This document shows positions 1 to 6,695 of a stretch of DNA of 7,899 nucleotides, piece by piece. The DNA is taken from assembly GCA_030599705.1 (NCBI GenBank), contig JAUVNM010000073.1:1-7899 (forward strand), written 5' to 3'. The position numbers were made by a program, and so were the translations under genes. The stretch is from Gammaproteobacteria bacterium. Its GTDB lineage: Bacteria > Pseudomonadota > Gammaproteobacteria > UBA9214. Position 1 is the stretch's first letter. Every line of letters starts with the position of its first letter. The notes below the pieces were generated by a model that ran no database searches, had not been told where the DNA came from, and saw nothing but the letters and a program-made list of their open reading frames with translations.

Positions 1-838
1 AGCTCCGATAGCCCGCGGCTTCCGTGGCATGGCGTCCGGGCCTGCCGCGTAATACCGGGAGTAGCGTGCGCAGCAAGCGCCGGGCCCCGTCCCGGATGAG
101 GGTGGTGTGCAGGCAGCCGTTTCCCTTGCCCCAGAAGGGGCGCATGCCCAGCAGCAAGCGCTCCATGCCGCTGACCACCAGCAGCAGCTCATCCTGCACC
201 GGGCCGGCCGGCTGTGCATCCAGTGACACGGAAATCGGTACCGGCTTCAGAAAGCGGCGGTCACGCCGGGCGATGCCCCAGATAATTCTGGCCACAGCGA
301 GACCCGGCCCGATCTTGTTGCCGATCCCCCTGGAGTGCGTGTGTTCGTGGAAGTATTCAATGCCCTGGATGATAGTGCCGGCACCGAAAGCCATGCCGTA
401 AACGGCAGGCTCTGCGTTGCCCGGCTGGACCCGCAGCACCGGGCGTTGCAGCTCTTCACAGTGATACTCTTGGCCGTCTGACCAGCTACACAGGCGGCTA
501 ACCGCCTGCTTCAGGCTGCCGCGCAGGCCGGCATCACCGGCATTCATGTTGGTGGTGCCGCCGGGCAGCAGGGCAACTTGTGGTAACCGGGGAAACGGCG
601 AGTCCTGCAGCAGGTGGGTCAGAATCCGGGCAACGGTGCCATCGCCGCCGTTGATGGCCACGACCTCCACGGACCGGTCGGCCAGTTCCTGCAGGGCCGC
701 CGGGATATCATCAGTGCTGTGCGTTACCCGATGGTGAACTCCGGGGTGATTTGCGACAATGCGTTCTATTGCCGGTAGCCGCTTGCGGTTACGACCACTG
801 TGCGGATTACTCAGCAGGCCGACGCAATGAGCGCTCAC
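1..838 (-). CDS. Diacylglycerol-kinase-family lipid kinase (3' end cut by window edge); candidate ceramide/sphingoid kinase
   Basis: An open frame of 279 codons runs from a GTG at 838 leftwards off the window. The family transfers phosphate from ATP to a lipid hydroxyl at the inner membrane face. I see the DAGK catalytic signature: an N-terminal GLLSNPHSGRNRK strand-turn (residues 7-19), the nucleotide-binding NGGDGT loop (63-68) and LPGGTTNMNAGD (91-102). A less conserved C-terminal half follows. The family is usually about 300 residues, so only a short tail is missing. GTG is chosen because the conserved N-terminal strand begins immediately after it and the only in-frame sequence upstream is short, ends at a TAG, and has no ATG. 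The gene is divergent from the metallophosphoesterase, with about 126 bases between starts. Known members of this fold include YegS, DgkB and the Caulobacter ceramide kinase CpgB. With the neighbouring ceramide-type genes I infer ceramide or sphingoid base as a possible substrate, but diacylglycerol cannot be excluded. Confidence 0.9.
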   Translation of the reverse strand, partial: MSAHCVGLLSNPHSGRNRKRLPAIERIVANHPGVHHRVTHSTDDIPAALQELADRSVEVVAINGGDGTVARILTHLLQDSPFPRLPQVALLPGGTTNMNAGDAGLRGSLKQAVSRLCSWSDGQEYHCEELQRPVLRVQPGNAEPAVYGMAFGAGTIIQGIEYFHEHTHSRGIGNKIGPGLAVARIIWGIARRDRRFLKPVPISVSLDAQPAGPVQDELLLVVSGMERLLLGMRPFWGKGNGCLHTTLIRDGARRLLRTLLPVLRGRPGRHATEAAGYRS

Positions 839-964
839 GCGGGATGCCGTTCCGTTTCCGGGTGCAGTGGTTGTTCCAGGCTGGCGCTAGTCTTCATGGC
901 GGTTTGATCGTCTGAGAGTGTAGCGCCCGTTACCCGGCAAGCAAACGAGCAATTCGGGGTTTTG

Positions 965-1897
965 ATGGAAAACGAACTGACTTTTGCCCAGTTGTCCGAC
1001 CCGCACCTGTCTTCACTCGAGGGTGTGCGCTGGCGCGACCTGGCCAGCAAGCGGCTGCTTGGTTACCTGTCCTGGCGCAAGCGACGGCGTGCCGAGCACC
1101 GCAGCGAGGTCCTCGACAGCATGCAGCGAGACCTGGAAATCACCCGCCCTGAACACCTGGTGATTACCGGTGACCTTATCCAGATCGGCTTGCCGGATGA
1201 GTTTCGCCAGGCGCGCCGCTGGCTGGAGGCACTGGGTGAGCCGCGCGATGTTACCGTGATACCCGGCAATCATGATGCCTATGTGGGCGTCCCCTGGGCA
1301 CACAGTTTTGCGTTGTGGGAGCCGTGGATGATTTCTGACGGGGAGTCTGTCGCCACGGGGGCGGCAGACCGTTCCGACACGGTATTTCCCAGTCTGCGGA
1401 TACGCGGGCCGGTGGCTTTCATCGGCCTGTGCAGCGCGGTCCCGTCGGCGCCCTTCATGGCAACCGGCCGGATCGGTGCGCGCCAGCTGCAGCGGCTGGA
1501 AGCACTGCTGGAGACAACCGGCCGGCAACGGCTGTTCCGGGTGGTCCTGCTGCACCATCCGCCGGTGCCGGGCGAGGAGAAGTGGCGCAAGCGGCTGGTG
1601 GATGCCGGGCGGCTGTGCCAGGTGATTGCGCGTTGCGGCGCGGAACTGGTGCTGCATGGTCATCGGCATCGTGCCGTGCAGAGCCGGATTGAAATTCCGG
1701 GCACGCACGTGCCGGTCTTCGGTATCCCCTCGGCCTCGTCAATCGGCCGCATTCCCGGGCGTGCGGCACAGTATTACCGGTACCGGGTGGTGCGCAAGGA
1801 GGCTGTCTGGGAGTTGCACATTGCGGTGCTGGGCTATGCGGCGGCACAGGACCGGTTTTCGAAGCTGAGCGAGAGTTGTATCGAGATTTCCATGTAG
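965..1897 (+). CDS. Calcineurin-like metallophosphoesterase
   Basis: A 310-residue protein with the full dimetal phosphoesterase motif series: SDPHL (D12, H14), GD (69-70), GNHD (101-104), HHPP (197-200) and HGHRH (231-235). These residues bind two metal ions and hydrolyse a phosphomonoester or phosphodiester. The spacing resembles class III cyclic-nucleotide phosphodiesterase-like proteins (CpdA type) but the substrate is not readable from sequence. No signal peptide or membrane segment is seen, so it is probably cytosolic. ATG at 965 is preferred over the adjacent TTG at 962; a GGGG stretch at 956-959 is a weak ribosome site. It is divergent from the lipid kinase and convergent with the nucleotidyltransferase. 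Its TAG stop is formed by the first bases of a REP-like element. In this setting it could act on a phosphorylated lipid or head-group precursor (inference); a housekeeping phosphodiesterase role is equally possible. Confidence 0.9.
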   Translation: MENELTFAQLSDPHLSSLEGVRWRDLASKRLLGYLSWRKRRRAEHRSEVLDSMQRDLEITRPEHLVITGDLIQIGLPDEFRQARRWLEALGEPRDVTVIPGNHDAYVGVPWAHSFALWEPWMISDGESVATGAADRSDTVFPSLRIRGPVAFIGLCSAVPSAPFMATGRIGARQLQRLEALLETTGRQRLFRVVLLHHPPVPGEEKWRKRLVDAGRLCQVIARCGAELVLHGHRHRAVQSRIEIPGTHVPVFGIPSASSIGRIPGRAAQYYRYRVVRKEAVWELHIAVLGYAAAQDRFSKLSESCIEISM

Positions 1898-1963
1898 GGT
1901 CGAATTTATTCGACCATCGGCGTTTCATCGCGATCTACATTGGCCGAATGAATTCGGCCCTAC
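1894..1963 (+). repeat. REP-pair (BIME-like) element, copy 1, 70 bp
   Basis: Two inverted palindromic units face each other. The left unit (1894-1915) begins GTAGGGTCGAAT and ends ATTCGACC; the right unit (1942-1963) is GGCCGAATGAATTCGGCC followed by CTAC. Each can fold into a short hairpin. The 26-base core contains GGCGTTTCATCGCGATC. The same arrangement, including a related core, recurs at 6565-6660 in the opposite orientation. REP-like palindromes of this kind are typically dispersed by RAYT (TnpA_REP, Y1-type) transposases, though none is encoded here. The element fills the gap between two convergent genes, where the hairpins could end or protect both transcripts, and it supplies the stop codon of the phosphoesterase. 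Confidence 0.85.
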
Positions 1964-1977
1964 TAACCTGACCATTA

Positions 1978-2781
1978 TCACCCGCCGGTCAGCTTGTTCT
2001 GCACGATTTCATGATCGGCAATCGAATCGATATCCACGGCGGCATCGGCCTGCTCCAGTATGATGGCGCCGATTCGCAGGTCCAGCCGGCGTGACAGCAG
2101 CTCCAGGGCGTTCTCCAGCGTCAGCCGGCCCAGCAGGTAGCGGATGACGGCGCCCCATCCCAGGATACGGATGATCCGCAGGGGGTTCTTGCGCTCGCTT
2201 TCCACGCGCCGCCAGAAGTCGGCGAGCTGCCGGCCCCGGACCGTCAAGAAGGCAAACAGGTTGGTGCCGCAATAGTCCCCGTCCCGGAAATGCAGGACGG
2301 TTTTCCGCATTTCCGGCCAGGCCTCCCTGACCAGTTCATGGGGGGCAAGTCCGACGGCGATGTCAATGTCGCGATCCAGGCTGCGGCCACAGAATTCATC
2401 AATAATCGCTGCCGTCAGCAGTGGGTGATCGGCCGTCGTAACCAGAACCGGTTGTTCGGCGGGGATGGACTGCATGGCTTCATAGGCGCTGGTGCTTGGA
2501 GTCGGGGCCGGCGCACACCAGCCGATTGCCTGTGAGGCGACCAGATTCTCCAGCACCGGGGCGGTGGCGAGCCGGTCTTTTTCGGGTCCGGAGATAAGGC
2601 GGGCATGTACCCGGGTTGCCTGCTCCAGTGCCTGCAATACCCGCAATATCATTGGGGTGCCATCGATCTCTATCATGGCCTTGCAGCAGGCACCCGATGC
2701 CCTGACGAGGGGATCGCCCGGGCCGCGCTCCCCGGCCAGTATTACGGCGGTAAACAGCGGTTGAGGATTGGCGTCACGCAT
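1978..2781 (-). CDS. MobA-like nucleotidyltransferase (NTP_transf_3 type)
   Basis: A 267-residue protein with the N-terminal nucleotide-binding strand and loop AVILAGERGPGDPL (12-25), the usual downstream lysine (K34 in CCKAMIEIDG), the acidic metal site TADHP (116-120), a CGTNLF segment (171-176) and a C-terminal acidic motif VDIDSIADHEIVQ (249-261). These mark a MobA/CofC-like transferase that joins an NMP moiety to a phosphorylated acceptor; the acceptor is not readable. The frame stays open further upstream, but ATG at 2781 is chosen because the earlier codons lie inside the preceding gene and the fold begins about ten residues after this methionine. It starts 7 bases after the stop of the GNAT acyltransferase, so the two are almost certainly one transcript and probably translationally coupled. 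I infer a role in activating a polar head group for the same lipid pathway; a molybdopterin-cofactor role is less likely, since no moa/mob gene is nearby. Confidence 0.85.
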   Translation of the reverse strand: MRDANPQPLFTAVILAGERGPGDPLVRASGACCKAMIEIDGTPMILRVLQALEQATRVHARLISGPEKDRLATAPVLENLVASQAIGWCAPAPTPSTSAYEAMQSIPAEQPVLVTTADHPLLTAAIIDEFCGRSLDRDIDIAVGLAPHELVREAWPEMRKTVLHFRDGDYCGTNLFAFLTVRGRQLADFWRRVESERKNPLRIIRILGWGAVIRYLLGRLTLENALELLSRRLDLRIGAIILEQADAAVDIDSIADHEIVQNKLTGG

Positions 2782-2788
2782 GGATTCG

Positions 2789-3958
2789 TCACAGTGGTTT
2801 CTCGTATACCCGGTAGCGCTTGTAGGCGGTCCCGCCGATGGTCTCGATGATATTGCGCATGCCGCTATTGTCTTCCAGTATCCAGGACATCTCGACATGG
2901 CGTATCTTGCGCCGAATCAGGCCCTGGCGGACGGCATCGATGATCATGAAGGCCAGCGCGGGCCCGAGTCGTCTTTGCTGGTATTCCTTGCGCACGCCCA
3001 TCAACGGCACGCGTGCGGATTTCGGATAGCCGATCTTCAGGCGCCACAGCAGCTTGAGCCAGCCGGTTGGCAGCAGCCGTCCGTTCAGGTCGCGGATGAC
3101 CTCGTTGATATTCGGCAGCGCCACAATCATGGCGACCGGCTGGTTGCCGATCTCGGCGATCTGAACGAAATCGTCATCGACCAGCAGGGTCAACATGGTA
3201 CCGATGTCGGCAAATTCTGCCTGCGTAAACGGGGTAAAGCCCCAATTGTCGGCCCAGGCATCGTTGAAAATATCCCGGAGGATCTCCAGTTCCTGCTGCA
3301 GCTGCTTGCGGCGCAACGGCCTGATGATGACATCCCTGCCGGCCTTTTCAGCCAGACGCGTCATGACGGCCGGGGCATCGAAGTCGGGCGCTATATGGTA
3401 GGCCAGCAGGTCCCTGGCGGCGCGATAGCCGGCCGCCTCGATGTGGTGTCCATAGTACGGTCGCGCGTGTCCCATCATGATATAGGGCGGCGTATTGAAC
3501 CCGTCCACGAGCACACCGCATTCTTCATTGACCGAGAGGTTGAATGGGCCGCGAACCTGCTGCATGCCCTGCTCCCGGAGCCAGTTTTCCGCCGTTGCCA
3601 GTAATGCGGCAACCAGTTCCGGACTGTCCTCGGCCTCCAGCATGCCGAAATAGCCGGTCCTGTCGGCATGCTGCTCCAGGTACAGGCGGTCTATTTGTGC
3701 GCTGATCCGACCCACCGGGCGGTCCCCGGACCAGGCCGTCCAGGCCTGCCAGTGCGCGTGCTGAAAAAACGGGTTTTTGGGGGTCAGGCGCTGACGCTGC
3801 TCAAACAGCAGCGGTGGCACCCAGTGCGGGTCGTCACCGTAAACAGACCAGGGAATCGCGATGAATTCATCGAGCTGCTTGCGGTCGGAGACGGGCCTGA
3901 TGTGGTAAGGCGTTACCGGCGAAGGACTCATTTTATCAGTTAACTGCCTGTTTTCCAT
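2789..3958 (-). CDS. GNAT-fold acyltransferase, YghO / bacterial ceramide synthase (bCerS) type
   Basis: A 389-residue protein. The N-terminal part has IRPVSDRKQLDEFIAIPW and the YGDDPHWVPPL segment (40-50). The middle carries GPFNLSVNEECGVLVDGF (137-154) followed by PPYIMMGHARPYY. The C-terminal GNAT half has PLMGVRKEYQQRRLGPALA (318-336), the acyl-carrier pyrophosphate-loop region, and ends in MSWILEDNSGMRNIIETIGG (357-376) and KRYRVYEK. This is the pattern I associate with the YghO-like family that includes the bacterial ceramide synthase of Caulobacter, which N-acylates 3-oxo-sphinganine. Family recognition is from memory, without a search. It leads a two-gene unit with the nucleotidyltransferase and is divergent from the acyl-AMP ligase, its logical supplier of activated acyl chains. 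The start at 3958 has AAGG only a few bases upstream; a second in-frame ATG (residue 10) is possible. Confidence 0.85.
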   Translation of the reverse strand: MENRQLTDKMSPSPVTPYHIRPVSDRKQLDEFIAIPWSVYGDDPHWVPPLLFEQRQRLTPKNPFFQHAHWQAWTAWSGDRPVGRISAQIDRLYLEQHADRTGYFGMLEAEDSPELVAALLATAENWLREQGMQQVRGPFNLSVNEECGVLVDGFNTPPYIMMGHARPYYGHHIEAAGYRAARDLLAYHIAPDFDAPAVMTRLAEKAGRDVIIRPLRRKQLQQELEILRDIFNDAWADNWGFTPFTQAEFADIGTMLTLLVDDDFVQIAEIGNQPVAMIVALPNINEVIRDLNGRLLPTGWLKLLWRLKIGYPKSARVPLMGVRKEYQQRRLGPALAFMIIDAVRQGLIRRKIRHVEMSWILEDNSGMRNIIETIGGTAYKRYRVYEKPL

Positions 3959-4090
3959 GTGCCTTGAAGCCGGCGATGATACAGCAAGAAAACCGGCGGT
4001 AGTGGCGTCAACATCTTGCCGTGCAAACCCCCTTGCCTAAAGAATGGCGGCCGGATGCCGATAATGGCTCGCTGGCCAAACACCGGTTTT

Positions 4091-4147
4091 ATGCACAGGA
4101 TTGGTGCATTTAGTCAGGAAACGCACTGCAATAATGCATCAATCCTG
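4091..4147. promoter_or_regulatory. Nested inverted repeats with two mutually exclusive hairpins
   Basis: CAGGATTGGTGCAT (4096-4109) is matched by ATGCATCAATCCTG (4134-4147), a 14-base inverted repeat with a single G-T pair and a 24-base loop. The same GTGCAT (4104-4109) can instead pair with ATGCAC at 4091-4096, giving a small hairpin with a 7-base loop. The two pairings compete. The element lies about 130-190 bases upstream of the acyltransferase start and about 490 upstream of the ligase. It could be a paired operator or a leader-RNA switch; function is inference. Confidence 0.4.
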
Positions 4148-4167
4148 GCCGATCCTGCTGTAACCTC

Positions 4168-4188
4168 CTGATAATTTTAGTTTATCAG
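4168..4188. promoter_or_regulatory. 7-bp AT-rich inverted repeat
   Basis: CTGATAA (4168-4174) and TTATCAG (4182-4188) form a perfect 7-bp inverted repeat around a TTTTAGT loop. Similar flanking words (GTAACC on both sides) suggest a dyad site for a dimeric regulator rather than a terminator, because the stem is AT-rich and has no U-tract. The identity of any binding protein is unknown. Confidence 0.3.
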
Positions 4189-4280
4189 TAACCACCCGGC
4201 GTGGCATAGATCATGCTGTATCCATGTCTTGATCGTGGGTGCGGGTAGTAGCGATCACCTGGCCATTGGTCCATGTTGGT

Positions 4281-4292
4281 TTGTTGCAACAA
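4281..4292. promoter_or_regulatory. Perfect 12-base palindrome TTGTTGCAACAA
   Basis: A perfect dyad. Its half TTGCAACAAG recurs at 4475-4484, where it can pair with a TTGTTTGCA at 4452-4460, and further TTGTTTGTTG-like words lie at 4314-4324. This clustering in front of the acyl-AMP ligase hints at a repeated operator half-site. No known regulator is assigned. Confidence 0.3.
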
Positions 4293-4618
4293 GGCCGGCG
4301 GGACGCCAAAGGGTTGTTTGTTGTAAAACAGCGACATATCGCGAGCATTGGCCGTATTGGCGGTATTGCGAAAAAAGTGTTGTGTTTCACTTGGTTTTTA
4401 GGCAATATAGCTCGCACTTAATTCGCAGTGTGGTTAGTTTGGTCACCACCGTTGTTTGCAGGCTACGGGTTTTTTTGCAACAAGTGGTCGCCGTAATGAC
4501 GGGTAGGACGCACGAATTTTCTGGTGATGTGTTCGTGGTTGCCAGATCGAATTCACCACATTTTGAAATTTATTTTGGCTTTGACCTGCGCCGTACCTGG
4601 CAAAGCTGATACCAACAA

Positions 4619-4626
4619 AGGAAGGG
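4619..4626 (+). promoter_or_regulatory. Shine-Dalgarno site of the acyl-AMP ligase
   Basis: AGGAAGGG ends six bases before the GTG at 4633. It is the strongest ribosome site in the window and fixes the non-ATG start of the ligase. Confidence 0.75.
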
Positions 4627-4632
4627 CCTGTT

Positions 4633-6423
4633 GTGAACACAACATCGACACCTACTTTGCACGACCTTCCGTTTCGTGCCGCAGATTTCGCGTCTCTGAG
4701 CGAGGCGCTGGATTATGCTGCCCGTGGTGATACCGGTGCGAATTTCTATACCGGGCGCGGCAAGCTGTATGCAACGCTGCCCTATTCACAATTGCGCGAA
4801 GCTGCCAGGATGCTTGCGCGCAAACTCCTTGAGATGGGTTTGCAGAAAGGTAACCGTGTTGCGCTGGTCGCCGAAACCAATCCTGATTTCCTGAAATTCT
4901 TTTTTGCGTGCCAGTATGCCGGGCTGATTCCGGTGTCGTTACCGGCGTCAATCAAGCTGGGCGGGCATGCAACCTTTGTAACCCAGCTGCGCGGCTTGCT
5001 GGAAAGCAGCGACGCCGAGGTCGCCATGGCGCCCACAGGTTATCTGTCGTTTCTCGAGGAGGCCGGTGAAGGTCTGGGCCTGTCAATGATCGGTGACGCG
5101 GAAGCTTTCGACAAGCTGCCTGACAATGAAGCGATCGAGTTCCCTGAGTCGGATGCGGACGATATCGCCTATATACAGTACACATCCGGCAGTACGCGGT
5201 TCCCGCGGGGTGTGATTATCAAACAGGGTGCGGTCATGAGCAATCTGGCCGGGATTATTACGCACGGCGTCAAGATGGGTCCGGGTGACCGCTGCTTTTC
5301 CTGGTTGCCCTTCTATCACGACATGGGCCTCGTTGGCCTGGTGCTGGTGCCGGTCGCTGCCCAGACCTCGGTTGATTATCTGGATACGCGCGAGTTTGCC
5401 ATGCGTCCGCGTCAATGGCTGAACCTGATGACCCTGACCAAGGCAACGATTTCATTCAGCCCGCCATTCGGTTATGAGCTGTGCACCCGCCGTTTGCGTG
5501 AGGGTGAAGCCGCCAACTACGATCTGAGCAACTGGCGTGTTGCCGGCGTTGGTGCCGAGATGATTCGTTCGGAAACGCTGGTGCGCTTTGCCAAAGCCCT
5601 GGCCCCGGCCGGGTTTAACGAGAAGGCGTTTCTTGCCTGTTACGGGATGGCAGAGTGTTCACTGGCAGTGAGTTTTGCGCCGCTGATGGAAGGTCACTCA
5701 ACCGACTGTGTTGATGGCGATCATCATGCGGATCACCAGGAAGCCTTGCCGGTTGCGGAAATGGATGAGCCGGGCCGGCCGCGTTGCTTTGTTGAATGCG
5801 GCAAGCCGTTGCCTGAATACAATGTCGAAATCCGTGATGAAGCCGGCAATGTGCTAGCGGATCGTCGCAGCGGCATTATATTCGTGCAGGGTCCGAGCGT
5901 GATGTCCGGTTATTTCAATGCGCCGGAGGAAACCAGTGCGGCATTGTCGGAAGACGGCTGGCTGAACACCGGTGATATCGGTTACAGCGTCGATGGCAAG
6001 CTGATTATCACGGGCAGGAAGAAAGACACCATTATCATTAACGGTCGGAATATCTGGCCGCAGGATCTCGAGTACCTTGCCGAGCAGCAGCCGGAAGTCA
6101 ATATCGGTGATGCACTGGCATTTTCGGTGCCCGGGAAACAGGAAGAAATGTGTGTACTGGTTATCCAGTGCCGTGATTCCGACCTCGACAGGCGTGCCGA
6201 CCTGGTCAATCGCCTGACGCGTCTGGTGCACCTGGAGCTGGGTATCGATACCTATATCGAACTGGTTCCCTCGCATACCCTGCCACGGACATCTTCAGGA
6301 AAACTGTCCCGTTCCAAGGCACGCCAGCAGTTTATGGAGCGTCATGATTCTGTTCAGCTGATACCGCTCACGGCACGGGAAACAGCCGCTGCTGACCTGA
6401 ATCTGAAGCAAGAGTCAGTCTGA
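4633..6423 (+). CDS. Fatty-acyl-AMP ligase / acyl-ACP synthetase (AasR-like)
   Basis: A 596-residue ANL-superfamily adenylating enzyme. It activates a fatty acid with ATP and would pass it to an acyl carrier protein or CoA. Core motifs are all present: the P-loop YTSGSTRFPRG (183-193), WLPFYHDMGLVG (224-235), CYGMAE (336-341), GWLNTGDIG with D448, the hinge GRKKDTIIINGRNIWPQDLE (461-480), and PRTSSGKLSR (551-560) with the catalytic lysine K557. The HDMGLVG segment and the QYTSGSTRFP variant are typical of fatty-acyl-AMP ligases that load carrier proteins rather than of ordinary acyl-CoA synthetases; I associate the latter variant with ceramide loci. The start is GTG, supported by a strong ribosome site. 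A strong terminator follows, so the gene appears monocistronic. Near the bCerS-like and CerR-like genes, it is a good candidate for AasR, the synthetase that loads AcpR in Caulobacter. The carrier protein itself is not in the window. Confidence 0.92.
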   Translation: MNTTSTPTLHDLPFRAADFASLSEALDYAARGDTGANFYTGRGKLYATLPYSQLREAARMLARKLLEMGLQKGNRVALVAETNPDFLKFFFACQYAGLIPVSLPASIKLGGHATFVTQLRGLLESSDAEVAMAPTGYLSFLEEAGEGLGLSMIGDAEAFDKLPDNEAIEFPESDADDIAYIQYTSGSTRFPRGVIIKQGAVMSNLAGIITHGVKMGPGDRCFSWLPFYHDMGLVGLVLVPVAAQTSVDYLDTREFAMRPRQWLNLMTLTKATISFSPPFGYELCTRRLREGEAANYDLSNWRVAGVGAEMIRSETLVRFAKALAPAGFNEKAFLACYGMAECSLAVSFAPLMEGHSTDCVDGDHHADHQEALPVAEMDEPGRPRCFVECGKPLPEYNVEIRDEAGNVLADRRSGIIFVQGPSVMSGYFNAPEETSAALSEDGWLNTGDIGYSVDGKLIITGRKKDTIIINGRNIWPQDLEYLAEQQPEVNIGDALAFSVPGKQEEMCVLVIQCRDSDLDRRADLVNRLTRLVHLELGIDTYIELVPSHTLPRTSSGKLSRSKARQQFMERHDSVQLIPLTARETAAADLNLKQESV

Positions 6424-6454
6424 CGAGCCGAACAGAATGCATTTCCAGTTCAGG

Positions 6455-6481
6455 ATAACCGGCTTCGGCCGGTTATTTTTT
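6455..6481 (+). terminator. Rho-independent terminator after the acyl-AMP ligase
   Basis: A perfect 9-bp stem, ATAACCGGC (6455-6463) and GCCGGTTAT (6468-6476), closed by a TTCG tetraloop and followed by a run of six T (6476-6481). It starts 32 bases after the ligase stop. It separates the ligase from the downstream reductase, which must then have its own promoter or rely on readthrough. Confidence 0.92.
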
Positions 6482-6564
6482 GCGTCAAACTTCAGGGGTT
6501 TTCAATCTGATGATAACGGATATTCTGTTGGCTCTTTCCCTGATCGTGCGGGTAGATTACCGTT

Positions 6565-6660
6565 GTAGGGCCGAATTCATTCGGCCAATCATGGCGCCGA
6601 TCGTTAGAGCGGAAAACGGATTGCGTTGAAACGCCGCTGGTCGAATGAATTCGACCCTAC
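6565..6660 (-). repeat. REP-pair (BIME-like) element, copy 2, 96 bp
   Basis: Units GTAGGGCCGAATTCATTCGG... (6565-6586) and GGTCGAATGAATTCGACC with CTAC (6639-6660) face each other. Read on the minus strand, the order is the T-type unit, a core starting CGGCGTTTCAACGCAATC, then the C-type unit, the same order as copy 1 on the plus strand. The core is 26 bases longer than in copy 1. It sits between the ligase terminator and the reductase start, so it may carry or disturb the reductase promoter region. Confidence 0.85.
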
Positions 6661-6695
6661 TGGCTCGTTGAAATAAATCAGAGATTCCCTGGGCA

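Larger units (their letters stand above)
3959..4632. other. Long divergent intergenic region without a convincing gene
   Basis: This 674-base spacer lies between the starts of the acyltransferase (leftward) and the acyl-AMP ligase (rightward). Its right part is clearly more AT-rich than the coding flanks and holds runs of A and T, for example around 4371-4376 and 4470-4476. The open frames in it (such as 4229-4609) give low-complexity, compositionally odd peptides with no recognisable domain. I see no tRNA or rRNA. It contains several inverted repeats, listed separately, and presumably both divergent promoters, but I could not identify a clear -35/-10 pair. Confidence 0.6.

Noticed and set aside
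835..1050. Leftward open frame ending TGA that overlaps the GTG start of the lipid kinase by GTGA
   Set aside because: It mostly overlaps the start of the well-supported phosphoesterase on the other strand, has no recognisable domain, and its short in-frame ATG version (20 codons) has no clear ribosome site. A leader peptide is possible but unsupported.
1013..1708. Leftward 231-codon open frame inside the phosphoesterase
   Set aside because: Antisense shadow of a gene with all its catalytic motifs; GC-rich codon bias readily yields such frames.
2768..3604. Rightward 278-codon open frame opposite the acyltransferase
   Set aside because: Antisense shadow; the leftward frame has conserved family motifs throughout, while this one has none.
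4229..4609. Rightward 126-codon open frame in the long spacer
   Set aside because: Composition is unlike the neighbours, there is no domain, no good ribosome site, and an overlapping alternative frame looks equally random. It does not resemble an acyl carrier protein, the gene I was looking for here.
4581..4613. Possible promoter TTGACC ... GATACC before the acyl-AMP ligase
   Set aside because: The spacing is about 21 bases and the -10 match is poor; the hexamers at the normal 17-18 spacing do not resemble a -10 box.
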